A stretch of 64,000 bases of DNA from Bacteroidales bacterium (GTDB lineage: Bacteria > Bacteroidota > Bacteroidia > Bacteroidales > UBA932). Shown here piece after piece: positions 43,963-54,038 of this stretch (within the stretch, counting starts at the first letter, position 1; each line of letters opens with the position of its first letter). The stretch spans positions 62,001-126,000 of the forward strand of contig JAFRNC010000001.1 in assembly GCA_017430365.1 (NCBI GenBank). The letters are read 5' to 3'. The notes under the pieces were generated by a model that saw nothing but the letters and a program-made list of their open reading frames with translations, did not search any database and was not told the origin of the DNA. The translations under genes and the position numbers were made by a program.

Positions 43963-45777
43963 ATGATACTCATTCTCGGTGGAACGACTGAAGGACGCCT
44001 GGCAGTCAGGGTGGCCGATGCGGCGGGTTCGCCTTACTGGTATTCCACCAGGGGCGACCTTCAGCAGGTCGAGTGCCGGAACGGTACGCATATTACCGGC
44101 GCTATGGATGAAGCGGCCATGGCTTCTTTCTGCTCGGAAAACGGTATCAGGCTTCTGATAGATGCGGCGCATCCGTTCGCTGCGGAGTTGCACCGTACTG
44201 TCGCTTCCGTCGCTGAGTCGCTTGACTTTCCGGTCGTGAGGGTGGAACGCACTTATTCGGGGGAAGAAGCATCGATACGCTGGTGTGAGGATTACGAAGA
44301 TGCCGTCCGGCAACTGGAGGCGGATGGCATTGCCCGCCTGCTGGCATTGACGGGCGTGCAGACCATAGGGAAACTGCGTTCGTACTGGTCGCATCACGAT
44401 TGCTGGTTCCGCATCCTTCGGCGCGACGAGTCGCTGGAGAAGGCGCGGCAGCAGGGTTTTCTTGAGGACCGGCTGGTCTATTTTGAAGAAGAGGATGAGA
44501 CGTCGCTCATCAGCCGTCTGAAGCCTCAGGCCATCCTGACAAAGGAGAGCGGCGATTCCGGCGGTTTTGCCGGGAAGGTCGCCGCGGCTGTCGCGGCCGG
44601 CATTCCGGTCTATGCGGTCCGGCGTCCTGCGTTGCCTTCCGGTTTTGAGCTTGTGACAGGAGAACACGGGCTGCGGAAAGCCATAGAACGCCTGGTACCA
44701 GGTTTCTTCCCGCTCCGCAGCGGCTTTACGACCGGAGCCTGCGCCACGGCGGCCTCCAAGGCGGCGCTGATGGCGTTGCTTGGACAGCAGGTGGGGGAGA
44801 CAGTTGATGTACTGTTCCCGGATGGGGAACGACTGTCGCTTCCCATTTCCTCATGCTGTCTAAACGGTTGTCCTGATGCCGGCTCACCGCCGGTTCTGCA
44901 AGCGGAATCGGCCACCGCAACCGTCGTCAAAGACGCGGGAGACGATCCGGACATTACCAATGGACGCACCATTGTCGCAACTGTCGCGTTCAGTGACGAG
45001 CCCGGGATCCATTTCCTTCAGGGAGAGGGCGTCGGCCGCGTAACTCTGCCGGGCCTGGGCCTGCCGATAGGCGGCCCGGCCATCAACCGCGTGCCGAGGC
45101 AGATGATGGAAAGCAATCTTTCCGACCTTTACGACGGCGGTCTTGACGTCACCATCTCCGTGCCGGGAGGTCGCGAACTGGCGCAGCGCACATTCAACCC
45201 GAAACTGGGCGTCGTGGACGGTATATCAATTATCGGTACCTCCGGAATCGTCCGTCCCTTCTCGAACGAGGCCTTCGTCGATGCAATCCGGAGGGAAGTC
45301 GAAGTGGCGATAGCTGTAGGAGCTCCGCGTCTGGTCATCAACTCCGGAGCCAAAAGCGAGGCTTTCCTCAAGGCCCGTTTCCCAGGGCTGCCGCCCCAGG
45401 CTTTCGTCCACTATGGCAATTTCATCGGGGAAACCTTGAAAATTGCAGCCGACTTGCACGTTCCGCAAGTCACGATGGGCATCATGCTGGGCAAGGCTGT
45501 CAAGCTGGCCGAAGGCCATCTCGACACCCACAGCAAAAGTGTGGTCATGAACAGGGATTTCCTCAAGGAAGTCGCCGCTTCGGCCGGATGTTCGCCTGCC
45601 GCCGCGGGTGCCATCGACCGGCTGGCCCTGGCCAGGGAGCTTTGGAAAGGGCTTCCGGCCGACGACGCCCGTCGTTTCTTCCCGGCTGTCCTTGCCCGCT
45701 GCCATGCCGTTTGCGATAACGTCTATCCCTCCCTCACGATTCTCTTGCTGGACGAAGACGGCAACGTCTTCGAATGA
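43963..45777 (+). CDS. Fusion CbiJ-CbiD: precorrin-6A reductase and C1 methyltransferase
   Basis: 604 aa. Residues 1-240 are CbiJ (MILILGGTTEGR, DAAHPFAAELH, LALTGVQTIGKL); residues ~250-604 are CbiD (SGFTTGACATAASKAAL, VKDAGDDPDITNG, GTSGIVRPFSNEA, NSGAKSEA, HYGNFIGETL). CbiD methylates C1 and CbiJ reduces the ring next, so consecutive steps are joined. Last gene of the cluster. CbiL and the cobaltochelatase CbiK/CbiX needed before these steps, and CbiA/CbiP/CbiB after them, are not in the window. Confidence 0.93.
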   Translation: MILILGGTTEGRLAVRVADAAGSPYWYSTRGDLQQVECRNGTHITGAMDEAAMASFCSENGIRLLIDAAHPFAAELHRTVASVAESLDFPVVRVERTYSGEEASIRWCEDYEDAVRQLEADGIARLLALTGVQTIGKLRSYWSHHDCWFRILRRDESLEKARQQGFLEDRLVYFEEEDETSLISRLKPQAILTKESGDSGGFAGKVAAAVAAGIPVYAVRRPALPSGFELVTGEHGLRKAIERLVPGFFPLRSGFTTGACATAASKAALMALLGQQVGETVDVLFPDGERLSLPISSCCLNGCPDAGSPPVLQAESATATVVKDAGDDPDITNGRTIVATVAFSDEPGIHFLQGEGVGRVTLPGLGLPIGGPAINRVPRQMMESNLSDLYDGGLDVTISVPGGRELAQRTFNPKLGVVDGISIIGTSGIVRPFSNEAFVDAIRREVEVAIAVGAPRLVINSGAKSEAFLKARFPGLPPQAFVHYGNFIGETLKIAADLHVPQVTMGIMLGKAVKLAEGHLDTHSKSVVMNRDFLKEVAASAGCSPAAAGAIDRLALARELWKGLPADDARRFFPAVLARCHAVCDNVYPSLTILLLDEDGNVFE

Positions 45778-45813
45778 TTCCGGTTTCCATCAGCCGTGCT
45801 GCCTGACAGCCCA

Positions 45814-45933
45814 TTTTCCGCTGCAACGGACGCATCAGTATATCAGACACTTATACAAGTTGATCCCCCTCAAAAACAGGGGGATCAACTATTGTAATCG
45901 GCTGATTATCAATTGCGTCCGTTGCAGCGGAAA
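45814..45933. repeat. Palindromic intergenic element, copy 3
   Basis: Outer arms 45814-45834 and 45914-45933 match copy 1 (one end base differs). The inner stem is a perfect 13 bp (45858-45870 with 45878-45890) with loop CAAAAAC. Same orientation as copy 2. It sits between the convergent cbiJD and cobC genes. Confidence 0.9.
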
Positions 45934-45987
45934 GAATGGCGGCGGGAAAAAGGACGGCGCAAAGAATGGCAGCGGAAAAGACAACCG

Positions 45988-46518
45988 TCAGAGTGTGATG
46001 CGGACCAGGCCGCCGAAAGGCGGGAGGGCGGCGAAGGCCGCCTCTGGAGTGACCATGCCGGCATAGACCTGGGCGGAGACCAGCACACCGCCATGTGCGA
46101 ATACCGCCACCCGATTCCATGGCTTTTCCTTCAATTCGTCGAGGAATCGGCTGACCCGCTGATACTGCTGCATGAAAGACTCCCCGCCGGTGACCGGCGT
46201 ATTGATATGGTCGGCGTACCATTCCTGCAGGTGAGGGTCGGTTATGTCGTCGAAGAGCATCATTTCCCACTCGCCGAAATCGATCTCCAGGATCCGGGGG
46301 TCCCGCTCGGCATCGGCATAACCGCAGAAGGCTGCGAGGCGGGTGCAGCGGGACAGGGGACTGGTGAAGGCGTGGTCTATGGGCCCGAAGGCTTCCAAAG
46401 CGGCTTTCGTGATGGCAGCTTCTTCTTCAAACGAAGGTTTCAGGGGCACGTCGGTCTGCCCGTAGCAGGTGCCTGTCGGAACATCGACGGCGGTGTGGCG
46501 GATGAGGATGACTTCCAT
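45988..46518 (-). CDS. cobC: Alpha-ribazole phosphatase / phosphoglycerate-mutase-like phosphatase
   Basis: 176-aa histidine phosphatase: N-terminal RHT (R7, H8 phosphate acceptor) in EVILIRHTAVDVPTGTCYGQTDV, EIDFGEWE near residue 74 and AHGG near 140. The RHT and CYGQTDVPL pattern is that of CobC, which dephosphorylates alpha-ribazole phosphate in the B12 nucleotide loop. Start at 46518 because it matches the family and lies 5 nt after a TAACTTTG box; the long upstream frame is antisense to the GH51 gene. Confidence 0.88.
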   Translation of the reverse strand: MEVILIRHTAVDVPTGTCYGQTDVPLKPSFEEEAAITKAALEAFGPIDHAFTSPLSRCTRLAAFCGYADAERDPRILEIDFGEWEMMLFDDITDPHLQEWYADHINTPVTGGESFMQQYQRVSRFLDELKEKPWNRVAVFAHGGVLVSAQVYAGMVTPEAAFAALPPFGGLVRITL

Positions 46519-46523
46519 GAAGG

Positions 46524-46531
46524 CAAAGTTA
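46524..46531 (-). promoter_or_regulatory. -7 box of cobC
   Basis: TAACTTTG on the minus strand, 5 nt before the start codon. Confidence 0.55.
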
Positions 46532-46561
46532 GATAAATTCGCAGTATCTCCGTCAGTTTTG

Positions 46562-46569
46562 TAAATTTG
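46562..46569 (+). promoter_or_regulatory. -7 box of the GH51 gene
   Basis: TAAATTTG, 18 nt before the ATG at 46588; divergent from cobC. Confidence 0.55.
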
Positions 46570-46587
46570 CATCAAACAGATCCAGCG

Positions 46588-48117
46588 ATGAAATTTCTGA
46601 AACCAATCTCCCTTCTGCTGCTTCTCGCCAGCGTTGCCATTTCCGCACAGGTCCGCGTGGCCGTACACGAGTCTGACCCCGGTCCAGTGATTCCAAAGGA
46701 AATCTACGGACAGTTCTCCGAACACCTTGGCCGCTGCATCTACGACGGCATCTGGGTAGGCCCTGATTCTCCCATCCCGAATATCGACGGTTACAGGAAA
46801 GATGTGTTCGAAGCACTGAAGGCGCTGAAGGTGCCGGTGCTGCGCTGGCCGGGCGGATGCTTTGCCGACGAGTACCACTGGCAGGACGGCATCGGTCCGC
46901 GCGAAAGCCGTCCCCGCATGATCAATTCCAACTGGGGCGGCACGGTGGAGGACAATTCCTTCGGCACGCATGAGTTCCTGAACCTGTGTGAAATGCTTGG
47001 CGCCGAGCCTTACATCTCCGGCAATGTTGGATCCGGCTCGGTCGAGGAACTGGCCAAATGGGTGGAATATATGACCGCCCGTGGAGGTACGATGGCCGAG
47101 CGTCGCGCGGCCAACGGACGGAAAGAGCCCTGGAAGGTCAAATACATAGGGATAGGCAATGAAAGCTGGGGGTGCGGAGGCAACATGACTCCTGAATATT
47201 ATTCCGACCTTTACAGGCGTTATTCCACTTATTGCCGCGACTACGACGGCAACCGTCTCTACAAGGTGGCCAGCGGCGCCTCCGACTACGACTACAACTG
47301 GACGAAGGTGCTGATGCAGCAGGTCGGCCACCGTGCGGATGCCGTATCGCTCCACTATTATTCGATAATAGACTGGAACCACAAGGGTTCTGCGACCGTA
47401 TTCACTGACGGCGAATACTATGACATCATAGCCAAGGCGATCGAAATCGAAGAGGTGCTGCGCAATCACGAGGTAATCATGGACACTTTCGATCCCGAGC
47501 GCAGGATCGACCTCCTGCTGGACGAGTGGGGTACCTGGTTCGATGTGGAGCCAGGCACGAATCCGGGACATCTGTTCCAGCAGAACACAATGCGCGATGC
47601 ACTGGTCGCGGCCATGTCGCTAAACATCTTCAATAAGCACACTGCCCGCCTGAAAATGGCGAACATCGCACAGATAGTCAATGTGCTCCAGTCGATGATA
47701 CTGACCGGCGGCGACAAGATGGTGCTCACCCCCACCTATCATGTGTTCCGGATGTTCAGCGGGCATCAGGATGCAGTAGCGGTGCCCGTGGAGTTCACAT
47801 GCGACACCCTTCAGTCGCCTTCAGGACGCCTGTATCCCGCCCTCAGTGTCTCCGCATCCCGGACTAAAGAAGGACGCCTGTTCATCACCCTTGCCAATCC
47901 CTGCCTTGACAAAGCGCAGATTGTTACATTGACCATGGACGCCCTGAACCCCGGGTCTGTCTCCGGAGAGATTCTCCATGCCGCCGACATCCGTGCCCAC
48001 AATACGTTTGACAAACCTGTGCAGGTCGCCCCGAAAGCCTTTGTCGGCTTCAAGGTTTCCGGCCGGACCGTAACCCTTACCCTGCCGCCGGCCTCTGTGG
48101 TGGCGGTGACATTGTAA
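46588..48117 (+). CDS. Secreted alpha-L-arabinofuranosidase, GH51
   Basis: 509-aa exported enzyme (signal peptide 1-20, ending ISA-QV) that removes arabinofuranose from arabinan or arabinoxylan. Acid/base E192 in GIGNESWG and nucleophile E313 in LLDEWGTW are present, with the family start [18 protein letters not shown] and a C-terminal beta-sandwich. Start MKFLKPISL at 46588 opens the signal peptide. It stands alone between cobC and the metal-efflux operon; no SusC/D pair is near. Confidence 0.94.
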   Translation: MKFLKPISLLLLLASVAISAQVRVAVHESDPGPVIPKEIYGQFSEHLGRCIYDGIWVGPDSPIPNIDGYRKDVFEALKALKVPVLRWPGGCFADEYHWQDGIGPRESRPRMINSNWGGTVEDNSFGTHEFLNLCEMLGAEPYISGNVGSGSVEELAKWVEYMTARGGTMAERRAANGRKEPWKVKYIGIGNESWGCGGNMTPEYYSDLYRRYSTYCRDYDGNRLYKVASGASDYDYNWTKVLMQQVGHRADAVSLHYYSIIDWNHKGSATVFTDGEYYDIIAKAIEIEEVLRNHEVIMDTFDPERRIDLLLDEWGTWFDVEPGTNPGHLFQQNTMRDALVAAMSLNIFNKHTARLKMANIAQIVNVLQSMILTGGDKMVLTPTYHVFRMFSGHQDAVAVPVEFTCDTLQSPSGRLYPALSVSASRTKEGRLFITLANPCLDKAQIVTLTMDALNPGSVSGEILHAADIRAHNTFDKPVQVAPKAFVGFKVSGRTVTLTLPPASVVAVTL

Positions 48118-48147
48118 AAAACAGTATCTTTTTTCGGGGATATTCCG

Positions 48148-48155
48148 TACCTTTG
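48148..48155 (+). promoter_or_regulatory. -7 box of the metal-efflux operon
   Basis: TACCTTTG, 8 nt before the first start codon at 48164. Confidence 0.6.
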
Positions 48156-48163
48156 GGCTTTCG

Positions 48164-48535
48164 ATGAAAGGATACGGCCATATCAGCAGGCTCAGGAGCG
48201 TGATGACGACGATATGCATCGCCATCTTCCTCTTCTGCTATGTCAATGCCACCATGTTCTGGCACGGACACAGCTTTCAGGGCGGCTGGTTTTTCCATTC
48301 CCATATCGCAGGCTGGGCCCACCGTACGGCCCACGATTCCGGCGACCATACCGCCGCGCAGTTTCAGTTGCTTGCAGAGGTAAACCAGCTCGCCTGCACC
48401 GAATCCGCCGTCACTTCTTACAACCAGGACGTTTTCAGGTGGGAGGTTTACGCCAGCCTGACCCGTCCCTATTCAGTTATATCCGACCGCACGGTCTCAG
48501 CGGTCTCCCTGCGCGGCCCGCCCGAACTTGCTTGA
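48164..48535 (+). CDS. Small His-rich membrane protein ahead of RND metal-efflux genes
   Basis: 123-aa protein with one hydrophobic segment (about 14-32) and then a His-rich stretch, HGHSF, FFHSHIAGWAHRTAH and SGDH (about 34-60), which could bind metal on the extracytoplasmic side. The remainder has no domain I recognise. It is the first gene of the operon, 57 nt before the adaptor gene. A role as metal sensor or chaperone is inferred from the His content and context only. Confidence 0.7.
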   Translation: MKGYGHISRLRSVMTTICIAIFLFCYVNATMFWHGHSFQGGWFFHSHIAGWAHRTAHDSGDHTAAQFQLLAEVNQLACTESAVTSYNQDVFRWEVYASLTRPYSVISDRTVSAVSLRGPPELA

Positions 48536-48592
48536 CCCAATGATAGGGCTTTATGCCTTGAAACATATCGTCAAACAAGTTAGGCAATACAG

Positions 48593-49702
48593 ATGAAAAG
48601 TCATATAATGCTGCTGATGCTGGTCGCATCGGCTCTTTTCGGGTGTGGCAGGAATACCGCCGCTTCAGAGGCTGACGCATCCTGTTCCGGTTTCACCCGG
48701 GACGAAAACGGAATAACCATATTACCTGATTCCCCTTTGTCATCCAGCCTCAAGCTGGCTGAAACGGAACTGCAGGACATCGACATCCGCATCAGGACTA
48801 CCGCCTCGGTGAATCCCAAATCCGGCAGGGTGGCCGAGATAGGCCTTCCTTTCAACGGCCGTGTCGTGCGTTCGTTCGTCAAGCTGGGAGATCCCGTCCA
48901 TCGCGGGCAGGCGCTTTTCGAAGTCAGTTCGTCGGAATACATGTCCGCAGTCAAGGATTACATAGAAAGCAAAGGCGCCGCCGAACTGGCTGATTCCAAC
49001 AAGCGGCGCAAGGAGACGCTCCACCAGTCCGGAATGATTTCCGACAGGGAATGGGAGGAGATATGCACCGAGGCCAGGAATGCGGCCAATGCATGTGAAA
49101 TGACCCGCCGGAGCCTTGCCCTGTTCAATGTCGATCCCTCATCCGTCCAGGTGGGCGAGCCCTTGCGCGTGGTTTCTCCCATATCCGGCCGTGTAGTCAG
49201 GAACGAGCTTGTGACCGGGGGCTATCTCGCCGCCGATGACGAAGCGCCCATGACGGTCGCGGACCTTTCTGTGGTCTGGGTTACGGCCAATGTCAATGCC
49301 TCCCAGGCAGGCGGAATCACGGCAGGCCAGCCGGCCCTGATCGAAACGGGCGAAGGCGGAACCGTCGAGGGTAAGGTGTTCTATGTGGGTGAGATACTGG
49401 ATGAGAAAAGCCGTACCCTTCCCGTGGTTGTTGAATGCGACAATTCGCGGCGTGAGCTGAAACCCGGCATGTTCGTCCCTGCGGTTTTCGAACGCCATGT
49501 CAGCGGTGCCATGATAATCCCTTCCTCCGCCATTTTCCAGGGAGAGGGATCCAAGTTCGTCTACGTCCAGGACGGTGACAGGCACTTCACTAAGTGCCCG
49601 GTGCAGGTGGAGAGCCTGGAAGGTGGACGCCAGAGGGTCATTTCAGGACTTGAACCCGGCATGACCATCCTGGCCGACGGCGGTATCTATTTCAGCAAGT
49701 AG
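48593..49702 (+). CDS. RND efflux periplasmic adaptor lipoprotein (CzcB/CusB type)
   Basis: 369-aa membrane-fusion protein with a lipoprotein signal (ASALFGC, Cys18), a barrel-sandwich lipoyl-like domain (SGRVAEIGLPFNGRVVRSFVKLGDPVHRGQALFEVSS), a short alpha-hairpin (about 120-165), then a second lipoyl half (VVSPISGRVVRNELVTGGYL) and beta-barrel. It links the inner-membrane pump to the outer-membrane channel encoded next. 3-nt gap to the pump gene. Confidence 0.92.
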   Translation: MKSHIMLLMLVASALFGCGRNTAASEADASCSGFTRDENGITILPDSPLSSSLKLAETELQDIDIRIRTTASVNPKSGRVAEIGLPFNGRVVRSFVKLGDPVHRGQALFEVSSSEYMSAVKDYIESKGAAELADSNKRRKETLHQSGMISDREWEEICTEARNAANACEMTRRSLALFNVDPSSVQVGEPLRVVSPISGRVVRNELVTGGYLAADDEAPMTVADLSVVWVTANVNASQAGGITAGQPALIETGEGGTVEGKVFYVGEILDEKSRTLPVVVECDNSRRELKPGMFVPAVFERHVSGAMIIPSSAIFQGEGSKFVYVQDGDRHFTKCPVQVESLEGGRQRVISGLEPGMTILADGGIYFSK

Positions 49703-49705
49703 GCC

Positions 49706-52700
49706 ATGGAACGCTTCATAAGTTTCGCCCTCAGAAGAAGGGGGCTGATCGCCGTCATATTCCTGGTGGTTTCACTGTTCGGCATCTATTCGTGGACCCG
49801 CCTCTCCATCGACGCATATCCCGATATCGCCGACGTGACCGTACAGGTTGTCACCCAGGTTCCGGGCCTTGCCGCCGAGGAGATCGAGCAGCAGATAACT
49901 ATACCGCTGGAACGTGCCCTTAACGGCATGCCGTCGCTCGACGTCATGCGCAGCAGGAACGCGTTCGGCCTGTCGGTCATCGTCCTCGTGTTCGAGGACG
50001 GTACGGAAGATTATTGGGCACGACAGCGCGTCAGGGAGTGCATCGGTGACGTGGACCTGCCCTACGAAGCGGTTCCTGAACTCAATCCGCTTACGTCGCC
50101 TACCGGTGAGATATACCGATATGTACTTGTAGGCGAGGGCAAGTCGCTCCGGGAGCTGACTGAAATCAACAAATGGACGGTAATCCCGGCACTGCAGCAG
50201 ATACAGGGCGTGGCGGCCGTGAGCAATTTCGGCGGTCTGACAACCCAGTATCAGCTGGAAATAGACCCGCAACGTCTCGTTGCATATGACCTCTCCCTAT
50301 CCGATGTCGAAGCAGCGCTGGAAAGCAACAATTCAAATGCCGGCGGCAGCATGATCAGCATGGGTGACGTGAGCTATGTGGTCCGCGGGGTAGGTCTGAT
50401 ACACGATCTGGAGGAGATGGGTGACATCATGGTCAAGAACGAGGACGGAATCCCGGTGTATCTCAGGGACCTTGGAGAGTTGAAATATGGAAATCTGGAG
50501 CGGAAGGGCATCCTGGGCTATGTGGACGACGGGATCAGCATCGAAGACGGAGTCGAAGGTATAGTCCAGATGCTGCGTTACCAGAATCCCTCGAAAGTGT
50601 TGGCGAAAGTGCACGATGTGGTCGACGGCCTGAACAGCGACGGCCTTCCCGAAGGGGTTGAGATTCGGCCTTTCATGGACCGCACGAATCTTGTAGGCAC
50701 CACGCTTCATACCGTGGAGCATACGCTTCTCTTCGGAATGCTCCTCGTCATAGGTATCCTGCTCATATTCCTCGGAAGTCCCAGGAGCGCACTGATCGTA
50801 GCCGCCACGATTCCCGTATCGCTTCTCGTGGCATTCATACTCATGCATCTGACAGGCGTGCCGGCCAATCTTCTCAGCCTGGGGGCCATCGATTTCGGTA
50901 TCCTGGTGGACGGAGCGATAGTGATGACCGAGACAATCCTGAAGTTGAGGGAGGAAGATCCGTCTGCGCCCTTGTCGGGGAAGACGACGGTCCAGCGCAT
51001 CATGCAGGTCGCCCGGCCTATCTTCTTCGCCACCCTCATCATCATCGTGGCCTACATGCCCCTGTTCGCTTTCGAGCGTATAGAGAAGAAACTTTTCACG
51101 CCTATGGCTTTCACGGTCGGCTACGCCCTGCTGGGAGCGCTTTCCGTAGCATTGATACTGATTCCCGGCCTGGCATATGCCATCTACCGCAAACCGCAGA
51201 AAGTATATCACAACAAGGTCCTGACCCGGATGAATACGGCTTACCGGAGGCATACCGGCAAGCTGATCGACCAGCCCCGCAAGGTGTTCCTGGGCATAGC
51301 GGCAGTGCTCGCGGCCGTGATAGTGATGATCATAACCGTAGGTAAGGATTTCCTCCCCAATCTCGACGAAGGCGGTATCTGGATCCAGGTGCAGACCCCT
51401 CCGGGCATCTCGCTCGGGAAATCGACCGAGATGGCCAATACTTTCCGGAACAGGATGAAGGAGTTCGACGAAGTCACCTATGTGATGACCCAGGTCGGCC
51501 GTGACGATGAGGGTACGGAAGCCTTCACGTCATCCCATATCGAGGTATGTATCGGTCTGAAGCCATACTCCCAGTGGAAGTTCGGCAAGAGCAAGGAGGA
51601 TCTTATCGCCCAGATGGCCGATACTATAGCGTTGATGCCGGGATACCGGGTGGGATTCTCGCAGCCGATCATAGACATGGTCATGGACCAGATCGCCGGC
51701 TCGCACAGCGACCTGGCCATGAAGGTCTACGGCGATGATCTGGACGAGGCCCGCCGCATAGCCGAAGAAGTCGAACACATCATAGCAGGCATTCCGGGAG
51801 CGACTGACGTAGTTATAGACGAAGAGCCGCCGTTGCCACAGCTCCAGATCACTGCCGACCGCGAGAAGGCGGCTTATTACGGCGTGAATATCTCCGATAT
51901 CGCAGACCTTATCGAAACCGCTGTGGGCGGCCGTGCCGTATCGCAGGTTTTTATCGGCAACCGCGTCTATGACGTCATCTGCCGTTACCGGGACGATGTG
52001 CGCGATACGCCGGAAAAGATAGCCGCCCTTACCCTTACAACAGCTTCAGGATCCCGGGTCCCGCTCTCCGCCGTGGCCGACATTAATACCAGGCTGGGCG
52101 CCAGTTCGATCGCCCGCGAGATGAACAAGCGCCACCTGACCGTGCGTGTCAATCTGCGGGGCAAGGACCTGACCACTTTCCTGGGCGAAGCGGATGAGTT
52201 GATAAAGGATAATGTCCAGTACGACCACTCGCGCTATTCGCTCAAATGGGACGGACAGTTCGAAAACCAGCGCCGCGCCTATACCCGCCTGGCCGTGATA
52301 ATCCCGTTCGTGCTGGCCATCATGTTCATCCTGCTGTACGGGGCGTTCCGCAGTTTCAGGCAGGCAGGCCTGCTGATTTCGCTGCTGCCGCTGGCCTTGT
52401 TCGGGGGTTTGCTGGCCCTCAACGTCCGGGGAATGACGTTCAATGTCTCCTCGGCCGTGGGTTTCATCGCCCTGTTCGGCCTTACCATACAGAACGGCGT
52501 CATCATGATTTCACACATCAATCATCTCCGGGAACACGGCATGCCCCTGGACGAAGCGGTTGTCGAAGGATCGTCGCATCGTCTGCGTCCGGTGCTGATG
52601 ACAGCCACCGTGGCAATCCTGGGCCTGCTGCCGGCTTCCCTCGCCACTGGAATAGGCTCTGACGTGCAGCGTCCCCTTGCGACCGTAATCGTATACGGCC

Positions 52701-52807
52701 TGCTTTTCTCGACCATCATCACCCTGTATATACTCCCGACCCTTTATTACCGCATGGAGAAGCGCCGGGAACAAAAAACCGTAAAGCAAGATGAAGAAGA
52801 TTTCTAG
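49706..52807 (+). CDS. Heavy-metal RND efflux pump, CzcA type
   Basis: 1033-aa inner-membrane proton/metal antiporter with 12 predicted membrane helices and two large periplasmic loops. Transmembrane helix 4 carries D396, D402 and E409 (IDFGILVDGAIVMTE), with the same spacing as the proton-relay residues of CzcA. Cu(I) pumps of the CusA type lack the first of these, so divalent Zn, Co, Cd or Ni export is more likely. It overlaps the outer-membrane gene by 17 nt. The exact metal is not decidable here. Confidence 0.92.
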   Translation: MERFISFALRRRGLIAVIFLVVSLFGIYSWTRLSIDAYPDIADVTVQVVTQVPGLAAEEIEQQITIPLERALNGMPSLDVMRSRNAFGLSVIVLVFEDGTEDYWARQRVRECIGDVDLPYEAVPELNPLTSPTGEIYRYVLVGEGKSLRELTEINKWTVIPALQQIQGVAAVSNFGGLTTQYQLEIDPQRLVAYDLSLSDVEAALESNNSNAGGSMISMGDVSYVVRGVGLIHDLEEMGDIMVKNEDGIPVYLRDLGELKYGNLERKGILGYVDDGISIEDGVEGIVQMLRYQNPSKVLAKVHDVVDGLNSDGLPEGVEIRPFMDRTNLVGTTLHTVEHTLLFGMLLVIGILLIFLGSPRSALIVAATIPVSLLVAFILMHLTGVPANLLSLGAIDFGILVDGAIVMTETILKLREEDPSAPLSGKTTVQRIMQVARPIFFATLIIIVAYMPLFAFERIEKKLFTPMAFTVGYALLGALSVALILIPGLAYAIYRKPQKVYHNKVLTRMNTAYRRHTGKLIDQPRKVFLGIAAVLAAVIVMIITVGKDFLPNLDEGGIWIQVQTPPGISLGKSTEMANTFRNRMKEFDEVTYVMTQVGRDDEGTEAFTSSHIEVCIGLKPYSQWKFGKSKEDLIAQMADTIALMPGYRVGFSQPIIDMVMDQIAGSHSDLAMKVYGDDLDEARRIAEEVEHIIAGIPGATDVVIDEEPPLPQLQITADREKAAYYGVNISDIADLIETAVGGRAVSQVFIGNRVYDVICRYRDDVRDTPEKIAALTLTTASGSRVPLSAVADINTRLGASSIAREMNKRHLTVRVNLRGKDLTTFLGEADELIKDNVQYDHSRYSLKWDGQFENQRRAYTRLAVIIPFVLAIMFILLYGAFRSFRQAGLLISLLPLALFGGLLALNVRGMTFNVSSAVGFIALFGLTIQNGVIMISHINHLREHGMPLDEAVVEGSSHRLRPVLMTATVAILGLLPASLATGIGSDVQRPLATVIVYGLLFSTIITLYILPTLYYRMEKRREQKTVKQDEEDF

Positions 52808-54029
52808 CCTGCTGCCGGCATTGCTCTGCCTCATGTGTTCCGGGGCCGTGCTCCACGCGCAGGATTATACTGCATACATGAAAGCCGTCGAGCAGCGGAA
52901 CGCCGCCTATCTGGCGGAACGCTACAATGTCGATGTCGCCGAGGCCATGACCACTGCCGCCCGGGTATTCAACGATCCTTCCCTTTCAGTGGCATACGGG
53001 AACAACCAGGATTGGTCTCTGCAGATGGGACAGTCCGTCGAGGCCGAACTGTCGTACGGATTCAGCCTCGGCAATGTCCGCAGGGCGCGTATCAATGTCG
53101 CCCGCAGTGAAGAGGACATCACGCGTGCCGCGGTTGAAGACTGGTTCCGCAACCTGAAGGCTGATGCGACCCTGGCCTGGCTGAGCGCTCAGGAGGCCAG
53201 GTCCATCCTGGAAGTAAAGAGGTCTTCATATGAAGGCATGCGGCAGGTGGCCGCTTCCGACAGCCTGAAAGCCGTCCTGGGCGACGGGAGCCAGGTCGAC
53301 GCACGCCAGTCACGCATCGAGGCGCAGGCCCTTCATGCCGAGTGCCTTTCCGCGGAAGCGGATTATGTCAACGCCCTCCACGAACTTTCACTCTATGCGG
53401 GCGGAATGCGGTTCAGGGATATCCCTGATGCCGATGTGGCCGTATCCCTGCCTGCTCTCCCGGCGCAGGAACTGCTTGACCTTGCATTGGAGCACCGTGC
53501 CGACCTTCGGGCTGCCGAACTCTCCCGCACGCTCTCGGAACGGAACCTGGCTCTCGTGAAGGCTTCGCGCGCTCCCGAGATCGAACTTAACGCCGGTTAT
53601 TCCTACAATACCGAGGTACGCAACGAGATTGCTCCTGCACCCCAGTTCCACGGCCTCTCGGTCGGGGTGGCCGTGCCTTTGAAGTTCTCGCGGCTCAACC
53701 GCGGCGAGCGCCTGGCCGCCGAACGGAGCGTGCTGCAGGCCGAGGCGGCATATGAGGCAGCCCGGCAGCAGATCGTATCCGAAGTCCGGCAGGCGCTTGT
53801 GTCATGGGAGTCTGCGACAAGGGTTGCGCAGGAGTGTTCCGACTCGATGCTTGAAGATGCCGCCAACATATTGGCGAGCCGCCGTACGGCCTATCTGCAG
53901 GGAGATTCTTCTCTGCTGGACTATCTGATGGCCGTCCGTGTCTATAACGATACCGCGGAGCAGTGCATATCCGCCAAGGCGGGTCTTGCGGCCGCTGCCG
54001 CGGAACTTGTCCGCGCACTGGGACTTTGA
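52791..54029 (+). CDS. TolC-family outer-membrane efflux protein (CzcC/CusC type)
   Basis: 412-aa exported protein (signal peptide 1-24, ending LHA-QD) with two repeated long coiled-coil halves typical of the outer membrane efflux family (ADATLAWLSAQEARSILEVKRSS; ALVSWESATRVAQECSDSMLED). It completes the tripartite pump. Start MKKISSLLPALL at 52791 lies inside the end of the pump gene, so translation is coupled. It converges on cobS with a 9-nt gap. Confidence 0.92.
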   Translation: MKKISSLLPALLCLMCSGAVLHAQDYTAYMKAVEQRNAAYLAERYNVDVAEAMTTAARVFNDPSLSVAYGNNQDWSLQMGQSVEAELSYGFSLGNVRRARINVARSEEDITRAAVEDWFRNLKADATLAWLSAQEARSILEVKRSSYEGMRQVAASDSLKAVLGDGSQVDARQSRIEAQALHAECLSAEADYVNALHELSLYAGGMRFRDIPDADVAVSLPALPAQELLDLALEHRADLRAAELSRTLSERNLALVKASRAPEIELNAGYSYNTEVRNEIAPAPQFHGLSVGVAVPLKFSRLNRGERLAAERSVLQAEAAYEAARQQIVSEVRQALVSWESATRVAQECSDSMLEDAANILASRRTAYLQGDSSLLDYLMAVRVYNDTAEQCISAKAGLAAAAAELVRALGL

Positions 54030-54038
54030 CAGTCCGCG

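Noticed and set aside
46519..47571. N-terminal extension of cobC to a 527-codon frame
   Set aside because: The extra part is antisense to the GH51 gene; the phosphatase family begins at EVILIRHT near 46518.
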